A stretch of DNA of 64,000 nucleotides from Paenibacillus sp. JNUCC-31 (lineage in GTDB: Bacteria > Bacillota > Bacilli > Paenibacillales > Paenibacillaceae), in NCBI RefSeq assembly GCF_014844075.1, contig NZ_CP062165.1:2232001-2296000 (forward strand). Direction: 5' to 3'. The notes below the pieces were generated by a model, which had not been told where the DNA came from, ran no database searches, and was given only the letters and a program-made list of their open reading frames with translations. The first letter of the stretch is position 1. Every line of letters begins with the position of its first letter. The position numbers and the translations under genes are program-made. Shown in pieces: positions 16,480 to 25,264 of this stretch.

Positions 16480-16587
16480 TAAGCATACCATCCTTTATTA
16501 AATATTCTGCATACTGCATGAATAGCAACTAATTCAATCATGGATTCAATATCCCGAAGCCTATTCTGGCACCATATTATAACACAA

Positions 16588-16621
16588 AAAAGCGGCAAAT
16601 TCGAAAATTGGCCGCTTTTTA
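16588..16621. terminator. Terminator downstream of the MBL-fold gene
   Basis: Arms AAAAAGCGGC (16588-16597) and GCCGCTTTTT (16612-16621); on the minus strand it follows the hydrolase gene and precedes the ABC-F gene, so these are separate units. Confidence 0.8.
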
Positions 16622-16693
16622 ATCGTTAAAGATTTGGTAAATGTACCGTTCATGCGGGTATACCCTTACATTAGCATATCTGGCTCACTTTTG

Positions 16694-17695
16694 TTAGTCT
16701 TGTTTACTTTCTTCGTGACGAATGCGGAGCGTCTCGCCATGTCCCAGTACCCGAATGCGTTCTGCGTTGATTCCCAATCGTTCTCGTTCCACTTCCATTC
16801 GATCGAGTGCTTCCTTCGGTGTGTCATCCGCCAGCTTGAACGTTCCATAATGCATGGGGACCATAAGCTGGGAACCCGTTTCTACAAAGCCTTGCAATGC
16901 TTCTTCCGGGGTCACATGTTGGGAGGTCATAAACCATTCCGGCTCGTACGCGCCAATCGGCATCAAAGTAACACCGATGTCGAACCGTTCACCAATCGTT
17001 TTGAATCCCTGAAAGTATCCTGTATCCCCTACAAAATAAATCACTGGCGGACCGCCAGGAGGACGAACATCCGACGAATCTAATGAATCATCCGTCCTTG
17101 CTACGGGGTGATTCTGTTCCAACACATAACCGCCCCAATGGGACGTGTTGGTGTCAAATAAGGTTCGGCGCGTCCAGTGCTGCGCAGGTACGAAGGTTAT
17201 TTTGACCCCGCCAAGCGTAGTATGTTCCCACCATTTCATCTCATGACACCGATGGAATCCTTTGCGCATCATTTTGCGCTTCAGCCCATCGGGAACGATA
17301 ATCAGCGTCTTGGCCGTTACCAATTTTCGCAGCGATGCGAGATGCAAATGATCATAATGGGAGTGTGAGATCAGAATGATATCCAAAGGTGGAATATCCT
17401 GAATCGGAATGCCAGGGGCACCGAGTCTGCGTTGAAATCCCATTTTTTCGGCCCAGACCGGGTCTGTCACGATATTTAATCCATGATATTGTATAAAAAA
17501 CGTGGAATGCCCAATCCAGGTAATCGTGGTTTCCGCCCGGTTGGCGTGCAGATAATCCAGTTCAGGTGGGTGCTTGGGCACGGAGTAGGAATAATCCTTA
17601 ACCTTACTGCGCCGCTGCTCCCTCCATTGCTTGAATTCCTTCAGCGTTTTGTCCGTACTTACATTATCAATATTGTTATAACGGATTTTCGGCAT
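16694..17695 (-). CDS. Metallo-beta-lactamase-fold hydrolase (NAPE-PLD/UlaG-like)
   Basis: 333 residues. The fold's zinc ligands are visible: HSHYDHLH (HxHxDH) near 110-117, a later histidine in VPAQHWTRRT, and D in FVGDTGYF followed by a histidine in PMHYGTF. An N-terminal basic segment precedes ITWIGHSTFFIQYHG, typical of the RomA/NAPE-PLD branch acting on phosphodiesters or lactones. Substrate cannot be deduced. ATG 17695 follows GGAGGAGG, and the gene is a single unit ending at a terminator. Confidence 0.85.
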   Translation of the reverse strand: MPKIRYNNIDNVSTDKTLKEFKQWREQRRSKVKDYSYSVPKHPPELDYLHANRAETTITWIGHSTFFIQYHGLNIVTDPVWAEKMGFQRRLGAPGIPIQDIPPLDIILISHSHYDHLHLASLRKLVTAKTLIIVPDGLKRKMMRKGFHRCHEMKWWEHTTLGGVKITFVPAQHWTRRTLFDTNTSHWGGYVLEQNHPVARTDDSLDSSDVRPPGGPPVIYFVGDTGYFQGFKTIGERFDIGVTLMPIGAYEPEWFMTSQHVTPEEALQGFVETGSQLMVPMHYGTFKLADDTPKEALDRMEVERERLGINAERIRVLGHGETLRIRHEESKQD

Positions 17696-17766
17696 GAAAG
17701 GGCCCTCCTCCCCTCCTTGTATCTTAACAAAAGATTACCCCGAATTGGAAAGTGCGTACCAACGAA

Positions 17767-17976
17767 TCAGTCCTTTGGATTTTTGCACTTTGCCAAATAA
17801 ATGAACAAAAACGCAATTGCAGCCACAATGATCAGTGGTGGGGCATACATAATGGTAAAGGTCTCAAAAAAACTCAACCCTGTTATACCGGGGATACCTG
17901 TCACTCCTGCAGGCGAAATAAAAAACAAACACGAAAAGATATTAAAAAGCATGTTGGGAAGCATGAACGGTCTCAT
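17767..17976 (-). CDS. Small membrane protein with CydS-like C-terminus, third gene of cyd operon
   Basis: 69 residues starting with an ATGA overlap on the cydB stop (17973-17976); ATG 17964 is a possible alternative. Two hydrophobic stretches: N-terminal (LFNIFSCLFFISPAGV) and C-terminal (about 37-62) reading ETFTIMYAPPLIIVAAIAF, then a short charged tail. The second stretch closely resembles the start of CydS, the single-helix third subunit of Geobacillus cytochrome bd, as I recall it (ETF-I-MYAP-). Position after cydB fits. The N-terminal extension is unusual for CydS, so it may be a fused or differently started form. Likely bd oxidase subunit, by inference. Confidence 0.6.
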   Translation of the reverse strand: MRPFMLPNMLFNIFSCLFFISPAGVTGIPGITGLSFFETFTIMYAPPLIIVAAIAFLFIYLAKCKNPKD

Positions 17977-19007
17977 CCTTTCTTTTTGCCAGCATTACCC
18001 CGTACATAATTGGCATCAAACAGAAACAGCTTCATAATGAGCACGAGTGAAGGAATGAGCACCAGCAGTCCCAGGCTGAACGCCGTAATGAGCGCAATAC
18101 CCATCGTCTTGTTGGTGAAGCTGTCGTAAACATTAATGTAGGGATACAGAATGTATGGAAGATGCGAGCGCCCATAACCGTACCAGGCAAAGGCGAACTG
18201 CAGCATGACGGCGATAAAGCACCAGCCCATATATTTACGTTTCCATACCAGCGAGACGGCGATCACAAAACAAACAAACGATGCGATGAACATCCATGAG
18301 ATATTCAACATCTGCTCAAAGTGTGCGGGATTCTGTTTGTTGATTTGCAAAAACGCCAGAAAGCTGGCAAAGATGGTAGGCAGACTCCATAGAAGCGCAT
18401 ACTCCCGCAGGACTTCAAATGCTGTCTCATCCTCTGCCCGCATGGCATAGTAGGAAAGAAACATCGCTGAAATATATAGCACGCTTACCAAAGCAAGCAA
18501 TACAACAGACCAGGTGTACGGATTTGTCAGAAACTCACGCCAGCGAAAAAATACCTGATCGCCCACCTGCTCAATAATTCCACCTTCGGATATTGCCAAA
18601 ATAGTGGAAAACACCGCTGGGATCAACAATCCGGTCGCCCCGTATAGTGCCATATAGATCCGGCTGTTCTGCCCATGGTTTCCATAGGTATTATAGGCGT
18701 AATACACGCCCCGAATGGCAAGCAGTACAATCGCCAATGATCCTGGAACAAGCAATGCTGTCCCATAATAAAAAGCGCTATCCGGATAAAATCCGACCAG
18801 CCCGACAACAAAAAAGATCAGAAACACATTCGTCACTTCCCATACAGGTGAAAGATAGCGCTGAATAATGTTATGAATTTTGTTCTCGTGTCCGGTTAAT
18901 ATGCTGTAGAAGCTGAAAAATCCAGCGCCAAAATCAATCGAAGCCACGATCAGGTATCCAAACAGAAACGTCCATAAAATCGCAATGCCTGCAATTTCAA
19001 AGCTCAA
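17973..19007 (-). CDS. cydB: Cytochrome bd ubiquinol/menaquinol oxidase subunit II
   Basis: 344 residues with about eight or nine membrane helices. Starts with IAILWTFLFGYLIVASIDFG, the family's N-terminal helix, and has ALFWYGYGRSHLPY-like conserved sequence near the C-terminus (AFAWYGYGRSHLPYILYP). CydB pairs with CydA in the quinol-oxidising, oxygen-reducing bd complex in the cytoplasmic membrane. Start codon is TTG at 19007, overlapping the cydA stop (TTGA) and preceded by GGAGG inside cydA. Downstream gene overlaps by four bases, so cydA-cydB-small ORF are translationally coupled. Confidence 0.92.
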   Translation of the reverse strand: MSFEIAGIAILWTFLFGYLIVASIDFGAGFFSFYSILTGHENKIHNIIQRYLSPVWEVTNVFLIFFVVGLVGFYPDSAFYYGTALLVPGSLAIVLLAIRGVYYAYNTYGNHGQNSRIYMALYGATGLLIPAVFSTILAISEGGIIEQVGDQVFFRWREFLTNPYTWSVVLLALVSVLYISAMFLSYYAMRAEDETAFEVLREYALLWSLPTIFASFLAFLQINKQNPAHFEQMLNISWMFIASFVCFVIAVSLVWKRKYMGWCFIAVMLQFAFAWYGYGRSHLPYILYPYINVYDSFTNKTMGIALITAFSLGLLVLIPSLVLIMKLFLFDANYVRGNAGKKKG

Positions 19008-20350
19008 TGGAGGATCCCTCCTTCCAGGCCAAGAGACTCCAGTTCCTTCTCTGCTTCCTTGTTACGGAACAGCTTGCTAAGCACCCGAATCGCCGAAAAG
19101 CAAAGGATCAGGTACAGCAGGATAAACAGAACCAGCATCCAGCCTACGGACGTAGACGTTGTCGCCGCTTCCGACACTTTCATGTAACCGCGCAGTATCC
19201 ATGGCTGTCTGCCAACTTCGGCGAACATCCATCCCAGCTCAATCGCAATCATCGCGAGCGGCCCCAGAAACACAATCCCGAGCAGCAGCCATTTGGGATA
19301 AGGCTTGCGCCCTGGCAGCCAGCGGCGGAATACATAGAGCACCGGGATCAGCAGTATGATCACGCCGGTCGTTACTTTCAGGTCAAACATATAGTGAATG
19401 GACAACGGCGGCCTCAGATCAGCCGGAAATTCTTCAAGCCCTTTCACTTCCGTGTCTGGTCTATTCCCGGCCAGTATGCTCAGTGCATAGGGAATCTCAA
19501 TGGCGTATTTGACTTCATTGTTCTCGTCAAGAATCCCCCCATAAACCAGCGGCGCCTTCGTCATCGTTTTAAAGTGCCACTCTGCCGCTGCAAGCTTCTC
19601 CGGCTGATACTTCGCCAGAAATTTACCGGAAGAATCTCCGATCATAACGGTGCTGACCGCAAATACGAGCGCACATACCGTTGTGAGTTTCAGTGCTTTT
19701 TTGTAATAGACATGATCCCGACCCCGAAGCAAACTGAACGCGGCGATGCCCGCCAAAATACCTGCGCTTAATGTATACGACGAGGCGAGCACATGAGATA
19801 CCTTGGTTGGCGTAGCCGGATTCAACATAGCAGCAATCGGATGGATGTCCTTCATGATGCCATTAATCAGGGTAAACCCTTGAGGCTGGTTCATGAAAGA
19901 ATTCACCGTTGTAATGAATATCGCAGAAGCGGAGGATCCCAGAGCCACCGGAATCAGCAGCAGCATATGCGTATATTTCTTTTTGAAACGGTCCCATGTG
20001 TAAAGGTAGATCCCAAGAAAGATGGCCTCCACAAAAAAGGCGAACGTCTCCATGAACAGTGGCAAGGCAATCGCCTGCCCCGCTACTCGCATAAACATGG
20101 GCCACAGCAGGCTGAGCTGCAAACCAATCGAGGTGCCTGTAACGACACCAACGGCAACGGTGATGACAAAACCACGCGCCCATCTGCGCGCCAGCAAGGT
20201 GTAATGAATATCATTGGTGCGCAGTCCGCGCCATTCAGCCAAAGCGATCATGAGTGGAACACCTACGCCGATAGAGGCAAAAATGATGTGCACAAACAGG
20301 GTAAGACCGGTCAGTATCCGGCTGAGCAGAACAGGGTCCAGGGATGACAT
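19004..20350 (-). CDS. cydA: Cytochrome bd ubiquinol/menaquinol oxidase subunit I
   Basis: 448 residues, about nine membrane helices. Contains RILTGLTLFVHIIFASIGVG with the heme-ligand histidine, the GTSIGLQLSLLWP motif, MNQPQGF, and the quinol-binding Q-loop of the short type (around 250-310, no long insert). Functions as the heme b/d-carrying catalytic subunit that passes electrons from menaquinol to oxygen under low aeration. ATG 20350 follows GAGGAG. The 34-residue ORF 65 bases upstream may be cotranscribed. No cydCD genes are in the window. Confidence 0.93.
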   Translation of the reverse strand: MSSLDPVLLSRILTGLTLFVHIIFASIGVGVPLMIALAEWRGLRTNDIHYTLLARRWARGFVITVAVGVVTGTSIGLQLSLLWPMFMRVAGQAIALPLFMETFAFFVEAIFLGIYLYTWDRFKKKYTHMLLLIPVALGSSASAIFITTVNSFMNQPQGFTLINGIMKDIHPIAAMLNPATPTKVSHVLASSYTLSAGILAGIAAFSLLRGRDHVYYKKALKLTTVCALVFAVSTVMIGDSSGKFLAKYQPEKLAAAEWHFKTMTKAPLVYGGILDENNEVKYAIEIPYALSILAGNRPDTEVKGLEEFPADLRPPLSIHYMFDLKVTTGVIILLIPVLYVFRRWLPGRKPYPKWLLLGIVFLGPLAMIAIELGWMFAEVGRQPWILRGYMKVSEAATTSTSVGWMLVLFILLYLILCFSAIRVLSKLFRNKEAEKELESLGLEGGILH

Positions 20351-20414
20351 GGGTTACACTCCTCTTTCACATAATCGTTATGTACGACTTCAATCGCCTG
20401 TGTGATGATATGCC

Positions 20415-20519
20415 TCAATAACTCATGATCCGAATAATACTTTTGACAACGGCATACAGCACGATTACGGCTGCGACCAGGCAGACGATAATAAGGGTTT
20501 TCTCTTGTTTACGGAACAT
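20415..20519 (-). CDS. 34-residue single-helix membrane protein upstream of cydA
   Basis: Reads MFRKQEKTLIIVCLVAAVI followed by VLYAVVKSIIRIMSY and a TGA stop. A basic N-terminus, one membrane helix and a perfect AAAGGAGG site 11 bases upstream argue that it is translated. Size and topology match accessory bd-oxidase subunits (CydX, CydS) or small regulatory membrane proteins, and it is the first ORF of the leftward cyd unit. No sequence family is recognised. Confidence 0.6.
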   Translation of the reverse strand: MFRKQEKTLIIVCLVAAVIVLYAVVKSIIRIMSY

Positions 20520-20536
20520 AGACCTGCCGTCCTCCT

Positions 20537-20553
20537 TTTGCATGTAATGCAAA
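20537..20553. promoter_or_regulatory. Palindrome at the start of the cyd unit
   Basis: TTTGCAT-GTA-ATGCAAA directly abuts the AAAGGAGG of the 34-residue ORF. A possible -10 (CATAAT, minus strand) lies just upstream. It could bind a repressor or form part of the leader; it does not match a Rex site. Confidence 0.4.
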
Positions 20554-20610
20554 TTATGGCTCTATAGACAGTTTGCAAAAGAACCTGTTTTTTTATCCGG
20601 GAAATTCTGA

Positions 20611-20670
20611 AAAAACAAAAAAAGGCCTCTATCTTTTAAGATGCAAGCATCCTATCCAATAAAGACCTTT
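20611..20670 (-). terminator. Terminator of the membrane histidine kinase gene
   Basis: Minus-strand stem AAAGGTCTTTAT ... ATAGAGGCCTTT (two G-U pairs) followed by seven T; starts eight bases after the kinase stop codon. Confidence 0.75.
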
Positions 20671-20676
20671 CTTGCC

Positions 20677-23523
20677 TTATACCAATTCATCCAGCTTGGG
20701 CAGTCGAACCTTAAAGGTACTTCCTTTATCTGGCGCAGATATAAAAGTGAGGGTACCGTGATGATCCTCTACAATGTTGCGAGAAATGTAAAGCCCTAGA
20801 CCGGTTCCACCAATCTGACGATGACCCGAATTGTCCACACGATAAAACTTCTTGAACAGCATGTCCTGTGCGTTCTCGGGAATACCTATTCCATAATCAC
20901 GCACGTCGATGCATAACCATTCCTGTTCTTCCCATAGTGTAATGTCAATTCTCTCCGCTCCAGGTGAATACTTGACAGCATTGCCGATCAGGTTATGTAA
21001 CACCTGAATCATCCGATTCCGGTCGGCATAAGCAAAAAAGTCCCCATTAAACGCATGCACATGGATGCGCTGAATGGATGTCATGTTCCATTGCTCAGCC
21101 ACCCCCTCAACCAGTTCAAGCAATGGCACATATGTCATGTGGTAGGTCATGCTTTCGTTATCCAGACGCTGGATATCCAGCACATCATCCAGCAGGCTGC
21201 TCAGTCGTGCTCCTTCCGAAGAAATGGTATCCATGAATTCCTGACGTTGCGAGTCCGGGAGATCATACATCATCATTAACTCCACATAACCCATAATGGT
21301 CGCTACAGGCGTACGAAGTTCATGCGACACCACACTGATCAGTTCGTTTTTCATACGATTCAGACGTTCTTCCTCTGTACGATCACGGAACACCAGGAGA
21401 AATCCATGGTTCTTACCCGGGACGTCCATTTGTTTCATATACAAGGAAAATACGCTTTTCCCGGCGTCATTAAAGATAAACTCAGTCTCAACAAAGGCCC
21501 TTTCTCCGTTCAGAAATGCGCGAGTCTGTTCTGCCAAATTAAAATCAGCAGTTAATACTCTGGTATCAATAACTTGAGCCAAGTCTTCAATCGATCTGCC
21601 CGAAAAATTCCCAAGGCCAAACATCTCTTCAACTCTTCTGTTGACGATTGTGATTGTACCTGAACGATCTGACATGACCAAGCCTTCTCGAACAGATTCA
21701 ATGAATTGCTCGCTAATATCTCGCTGTTCCTGAATAGCTACTTTTTCATTAAGCAGCTCTGCATTCAGTTTTTCCAAAGCAAGGGCATGACGGACACGGT
21801 CTTCCTCGGCCCTTGTACGCTCGGTAATGTCCTTAATAAACAAGTTATAAAGCGTTTCGTTGTTGCCTAACTGAATTTCCACAATTTTGTATTCTATTGG
21901 AAATACGGAGCCGTCCCGGCGAATACCTGAAATCTCCTCGACAATAACATGCCTTTTGCCACGAATATACTCGAATTGATTCAGCATTCCCTTGATTTCG
22001 ACGCAACTCGCTCCCTGAAAAAGGGATGGGGCTTCCTTCTCGAATACAACCTCTTCCCTTTTCAGTCCAAACATTCTTTCGGCTTCGGGATTAAACTCTA
22101 TAATCAACCCGTTTAAATCCACAGCAATAATGGCATCAATCGATGAATCAATAATGGCACGTTTAATTTCCTCACTATTCTTCAACTCTTTGGTCCGTTC
22201 TCTGACCCGGTCCTCCAGCGTGAGCTTGTCCTGACGTATCTGCTCGAATTGTCCAAGGAGCACATCGGCCATTTTACGCAAATTGCCTATCAGAATCTGC
22301 ACTTCGGTTACGTGGCTGGTCGGCCAATCCATCTTGCCATTCCGAAATAGCAGCCGAGGAAGAGAACCCGTCATCCGGGTAAGCCGTTTCAAAGGACTTA
22401 CGACTTTTTTGCTGAGCGGAGCAGCCACGATCATGGAGGCCACAAAGATAACAAACAGAGATTGAAGCGTAGTCAGATAAATCGACTCAATCCGCGTGTA
22501 ATAATTGGCTGAGTTGGTCTCAACCAACACCCGATATGGGGTACTTGTTGTCCTATCTGCTTCATACATAAACGAAGCCTGCCTCCAATGCGTTAGGACA
22601 TCGCTATAATAAACATCCCCGGAACGAAATAGGATGGTGCTTTCTCCCGGCTTCAGTATATGGTATCTGTTCATATCCAGATGCTCCCCGACTTGAAGAG
22701 TATCCAGTCCTGAAATAATTACGTTATCATATTGATCGAGAATAATGACGTTTACATCGAGCAGATAACGATAGCGTTTCATACTTTGATGCATGTTTTC
22801 ATTGGTTAGATATTGTTCATTCAAGTCCTGGATAACCGCATTCGCGGCATGCTTCAGATTGAATAGTATCGTATCGTTCATTTGACTTAGTTGTCTGCGG
22901 CTATCCGCCGATAACAGGGCAAGGGAAACAACGACTACAAAGGCAACCACATATTTGAAAGCAATCCTTTTGAGCGGGATGGTTCCAGTCCGCTTCGACT
23001 TTTGCTCCCCGTTTGTGATCCAGAAATCCACTACAATGCCTGCAATCAGCGCGTTGACCATGCTGATCACAGCGATATGCATATAAGCATACTTTATTTC
23101 TTCGAGCTGCATGCCCATCATGAAATACCCATAACAGGTTACAGGCAGTAACATTACAACCCAGAACGATGTATTGGCTTTCATGATACTCCCGTTTTTC
23201 CAGCGCAGCTGCCATCCCAGCATCCAAATCAATTCAATGAAGTGAGCACCTAGGATAAACAAGCTGTTCGGGAGCAGACCCGTGCATAATATATTCAATG
23301 AAGCAATCGCTGCCATGGCGATGAATCCGTATACACCTCCATGTAAACGCAAAGCAATCAGTGCGGCTGCACTGCCAAACATCAGTTGGACTCCGTAAAA
23401 TAGAGTCAGCGGATAAATACTTCCCATAGTCCCAAGAACAATAAGTATCGCAGTAGAGAACCAGGGTATCCGAAGTTTGAAGACCATCCACTCCAACACC
23501 TTTTTTGCCTTTATATGGAGCAT
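20677..23523 (-). CDS. Membrane sensor histidine kinase with PAS domains
   Basis: 948 residues. Order: five or six membrane helices (about 20-170) resembling LytS-type sensor bundles; a further helix (about 188-205); an extracytoplasmic segment with a Cache-like LLDVNVIILDQYDNVIISG (about 206-345); another helix (about 348-368); HAMP (about 370-425); coiled coil; PAS 1 (about 455-570); PAS 2 (about 605-715); HisKA with H734 in SVVSHELRTPVATI; HATPase (ending GGTGLGLYISRNIVE). It would autophosphorylate and pass phosphate to the divergently encoded regulator at 23872-24573. Two sensor modules plus two PAS domains suggest several inputs; ligands are unknown. ATG 23523 has a GAGGG site. Confidence 0.88.
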   Translation of the reverse strand: MLHIKAKKVLEWMVFKLRIPWFSTAILIVLGTMGSIYPLTLFYGVQLMFGSAAALIALRLHGGVYGFIAMAAIASLNILCTGLLPNSLFILGAHFIELIWMLGWQLRWKNGSIMKANTSFWVVMLLPVTCYGYFMMGMQLEEIKYAYMHIAVISMVNALIAGIVVDFWITNGEQKSKRTGTIPLKRIAFKYVVAFVVVVSLALLSADSRRQLSQMNDTILFNLKHAANAVIQDLNEQYLTNENMHQSMKRYRYLLDVNVIILDQYDNVIISGLDTLQVGEHLDMNRYHILKPGESTILFRSGDVYYSDVLTHWRQASFMYEADRTTSTPYRVLVETNSANYYTRIESIYLTTLQSLFVIFVASMIVAAPLSKKVVSPLKRLTRMTGSLPRLLFRNGKMDWPTSHVTEVQILIGNLRKMADVLLGQFEQIRQDKLTLEDRVRERTKELKNSEEIKRAIIDSSIDAIIAVDLNGLIIEFNPEAERMFGLKREEVVFEKEAPSLFQGASCVEIKGMLNQFEYIRGKRHVIVEEISGIRRDGSVFPIEYKIVEIQLGNNETLYNLFIKDITERTRAEEDRVRHALALEKLNAELLNEKVAIQEQRDISEQFIESVREGLVMSDRSGTITIVNRRVEEMFGLGNFSGRSIEDLAQVIDTRVLTADFNLAEQTRAFLNGERAFVETEFIFNDAGKSVFSLYMKQMDVPGKNHGFLLVFRDRTEEERLNRMKNELISVVSHELRTPVATIMGYVELMMMYDLPDSQRQEFMDTISSEGARLSSLLDDVLDIQRLDNESMTYHMTYVPLLELVEGVAEQWNMTSIQRIHVHAFNGDFFAYADRNRMIQVLHNLIGNAVKYSPGAERIDITLWEEQEWLCIDVRDYGIGIPENAQDMLFKKFYRVDNSGHRQIGGTGLGLYISRNIVEDHHGTLTFISAPDKGSTFKVRLPKLDELV

Positions 23524-23871
23524 AAGCAGTTGCCCTCGTGACTGGTTTCTAGATTAGCATTCAACAAAACGTTGGTTCCTCCTATGAATTAAAGCTCGTA
23601 AATCTACTTTTTTCCCCTTAAATCGTTCTGATACATTATACTGTAATTAACACCCCATGTAGCTTTGGGAAATTTTGAATGATCGGCAAATCAGCTACAT
23701 TCATGGTAATATACTGAAGTTTGGCTCAACCATTATAGTTCAAACTACATAGCATCCTATATTTTGGAATACAAACATTAAAAAATTAAAAATTTGCAGT
23801 ATTTCTAAACAAATTACGACATTTATATAAAAGTATCTTAATAAATTCTTTTCATCAGGAGTGTGACCCCA
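23524..23871. other. A/T-rich divergent promoter region of the two-component pair
   Basis: 348 bases between the kinase and regulator starts, strongly A/T-rich near the regulator (23750-23850). It must hold both promoters, but I see no clear consensus pair, palindrome or RNA element. Confidence 0.5.
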
Positions 23872-24573
23872 ATGTCTATCAAAGTACTTCTTATAGAAGA
23901 TGAGAAAAATCTGGCCGATATGATTGCTTTCTTTCTTGAGGAGGAAGGTTACATAACTGAACGGGTTCATCATGCAGGCGAAGCACTAGAGCTTTTCCCA
24001 CGATTCCAGCCCGATATAGTGGTGACTGATCTAATGCTGCCTGAGACGGACGGCAATGATCTGGTTGAAGCGTTTCGTCAACACTCGACTGTACCCATAC
24101 TGATGATATCGGCCAGCACCTTGTTGAATGATCGGCTGCGAGCATTACACAATGGTGCCGATGATTTTCTATGCAAACCTTTTAGTCTTAAAGAGCTTGA
24201 TGCACGAATGAAAGCATTGCTGCGAAGATCAGCCATTTCCTACCCGGATCAACCTGCCAAAATGGATAAACCTGCTGAGGTCGCCGGGCATGTCAGTGTG
24301 AATGAGTACAGAAGAACCTTATTTGTCGATGGCATTGAAATCGAGGTCACTCATATTGAATTTGAAATTATGAAGGAATTGTACAGGAATCCAGGCAAAG
24401 TATTCACCCGTAACGAACTTATGGATCGAATCAAAGGCTCCGAGCGGGCGTATCTGGATCGTACAATCGATGTGCATATTTCCAGCCTGCGTAAAAAAAT
24501 TGAATCCGACCCCAAAAACCCGAGATATATCAAGACGGTTTGGGGAACGGGATATAAATATGTCATTCAATAA
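23872..24573 (+). CDS. OmpR/PhoB-family response regulator
   Basis: 233 residues from ATG 23872, preceded by AGGAG; a GTG nine bases earlier is in frame but overlaps that site. Receiver domain (about 1-118) with the acidic pair ED (10-11), D53 in VTDLMLPETDG, and lysine in FLCKPFSLKELD. C-terminal winged helix (about 140-232) with the typical RTLFVDG, ITHIEFEIM-like and TVWGTGYKY end. It would bind DNA as a phosphorylated dimer. Encoded divergently from the membrane histidine kinase, its probable partner. Its 3' end overlaps the converging next gene by seven bases. Confidence 0.9.
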   Translation: MSIKVLLIEDEKNLADMIAFFLEEEGYITERVHHAGEALELFPRFQPDIVVTDLMLPETDGNDLVEAFRQHSTVPILMISASTLLNDRLRALHNGADDFLCKPFSLKELDARMKALLRRSAISYPDQPAKMDKPAEVAGHVSVNEYRRTLFVDGIEIEVTHIEFEIMKELYRNPGKVFTRNELMDRIKGSERAYLDRTIDVHISSLRKKIESDPKNPRYIKTVWGTGYKYVIQ

Positions 24574-25037
24574 TTGAAGGGCCCTGTCCTCTCTGTCATT
24601 GTCGCATCGATAGGGTTGAGGATAGGGCTGTTTTTTGTTTCATATGCACAGGAATGCAGCCACCGCTGTATTTCCATGACCAGCTTTTGAGGCTCTTTTT
24701 CTTGCCATAGGACCATCTTCATTACACCTGTACCCGTAATACGCTGCAAATGACGCTTGCGAATCAGGGATTTAAAATCCGTAATCACCAGTAACGGAAT
24801 ATGGGGCATAAATGCCCGGATTGCATTTGCTGCCGAGACGGCTTGCCCGGCGTCCTGATAATCAATAATACAGTAACGGGATGCGCCCCACTCCGACCAG
24901 GCCATCTCCCTTGTGTTCTTTCTTATGTTGATTGCCGAATCGCCTTGCTTGTCTGACATGTATTCATAATACATTTGAATAATAGGGTCATAGGCAATAC
25001 TACGGTTTCCATCCGAAAGTACTGTAATTGGTTCCAT
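24567..25037 (-). CDS. Uncharacterised protein with receiver-like fold
   Basis: 156 residues; ATG 25037 follows GGAGG. I recognise no named family. The pattern RYCIIDYQDAG (about 74-84), IPLLVITDF (about 100-108) and VMKMVLWQEKEPQKLVMEI spaced over 60 residues recalls the D, T and K positions of response-regulator receivers, but the N-terminal acidic pair is missing, so it may be a pseudo-receiver. The C-terminal 25 residues look disordered. It converges on the response regulator with a seven-base 3' overlap, which suggests a link to that two-component system. Confidence 0.6.
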   Translation of the reverse strand: MEPITVLSDGNRSIAYDPIIQMYYEYMSDKQGDSAINIRKNTREMAWSEWGASRYCIIDYQDAGQAVSAANAIRAFMPHIPLLVITDFKSLIRKRHLQRITGTGVMKMVLWQEKEPQKLVMEIQRWLHSCAYETKNSPILNPIDATMTERTGPFNY

Positions 25038-25264
25038 CGATTATAACCTCCAGTTATTTCTTTCTTTTTAATTATGTCAGCTTCCGTTTAAAAATGTTTG
25101 TGCGTGAACATGAAAGAAGTGTTAACTACCTACGTATTTCTTCACATAACGTGTAAATTTCGCCCAACTATTTCGTAGTTTCAACACAATCATGTAAAAT
25201 AGATAAATACCCGTGCGATGACGGGAAGTTTATGGATGAATCCGGTACAGGAGGTTATGAACCG

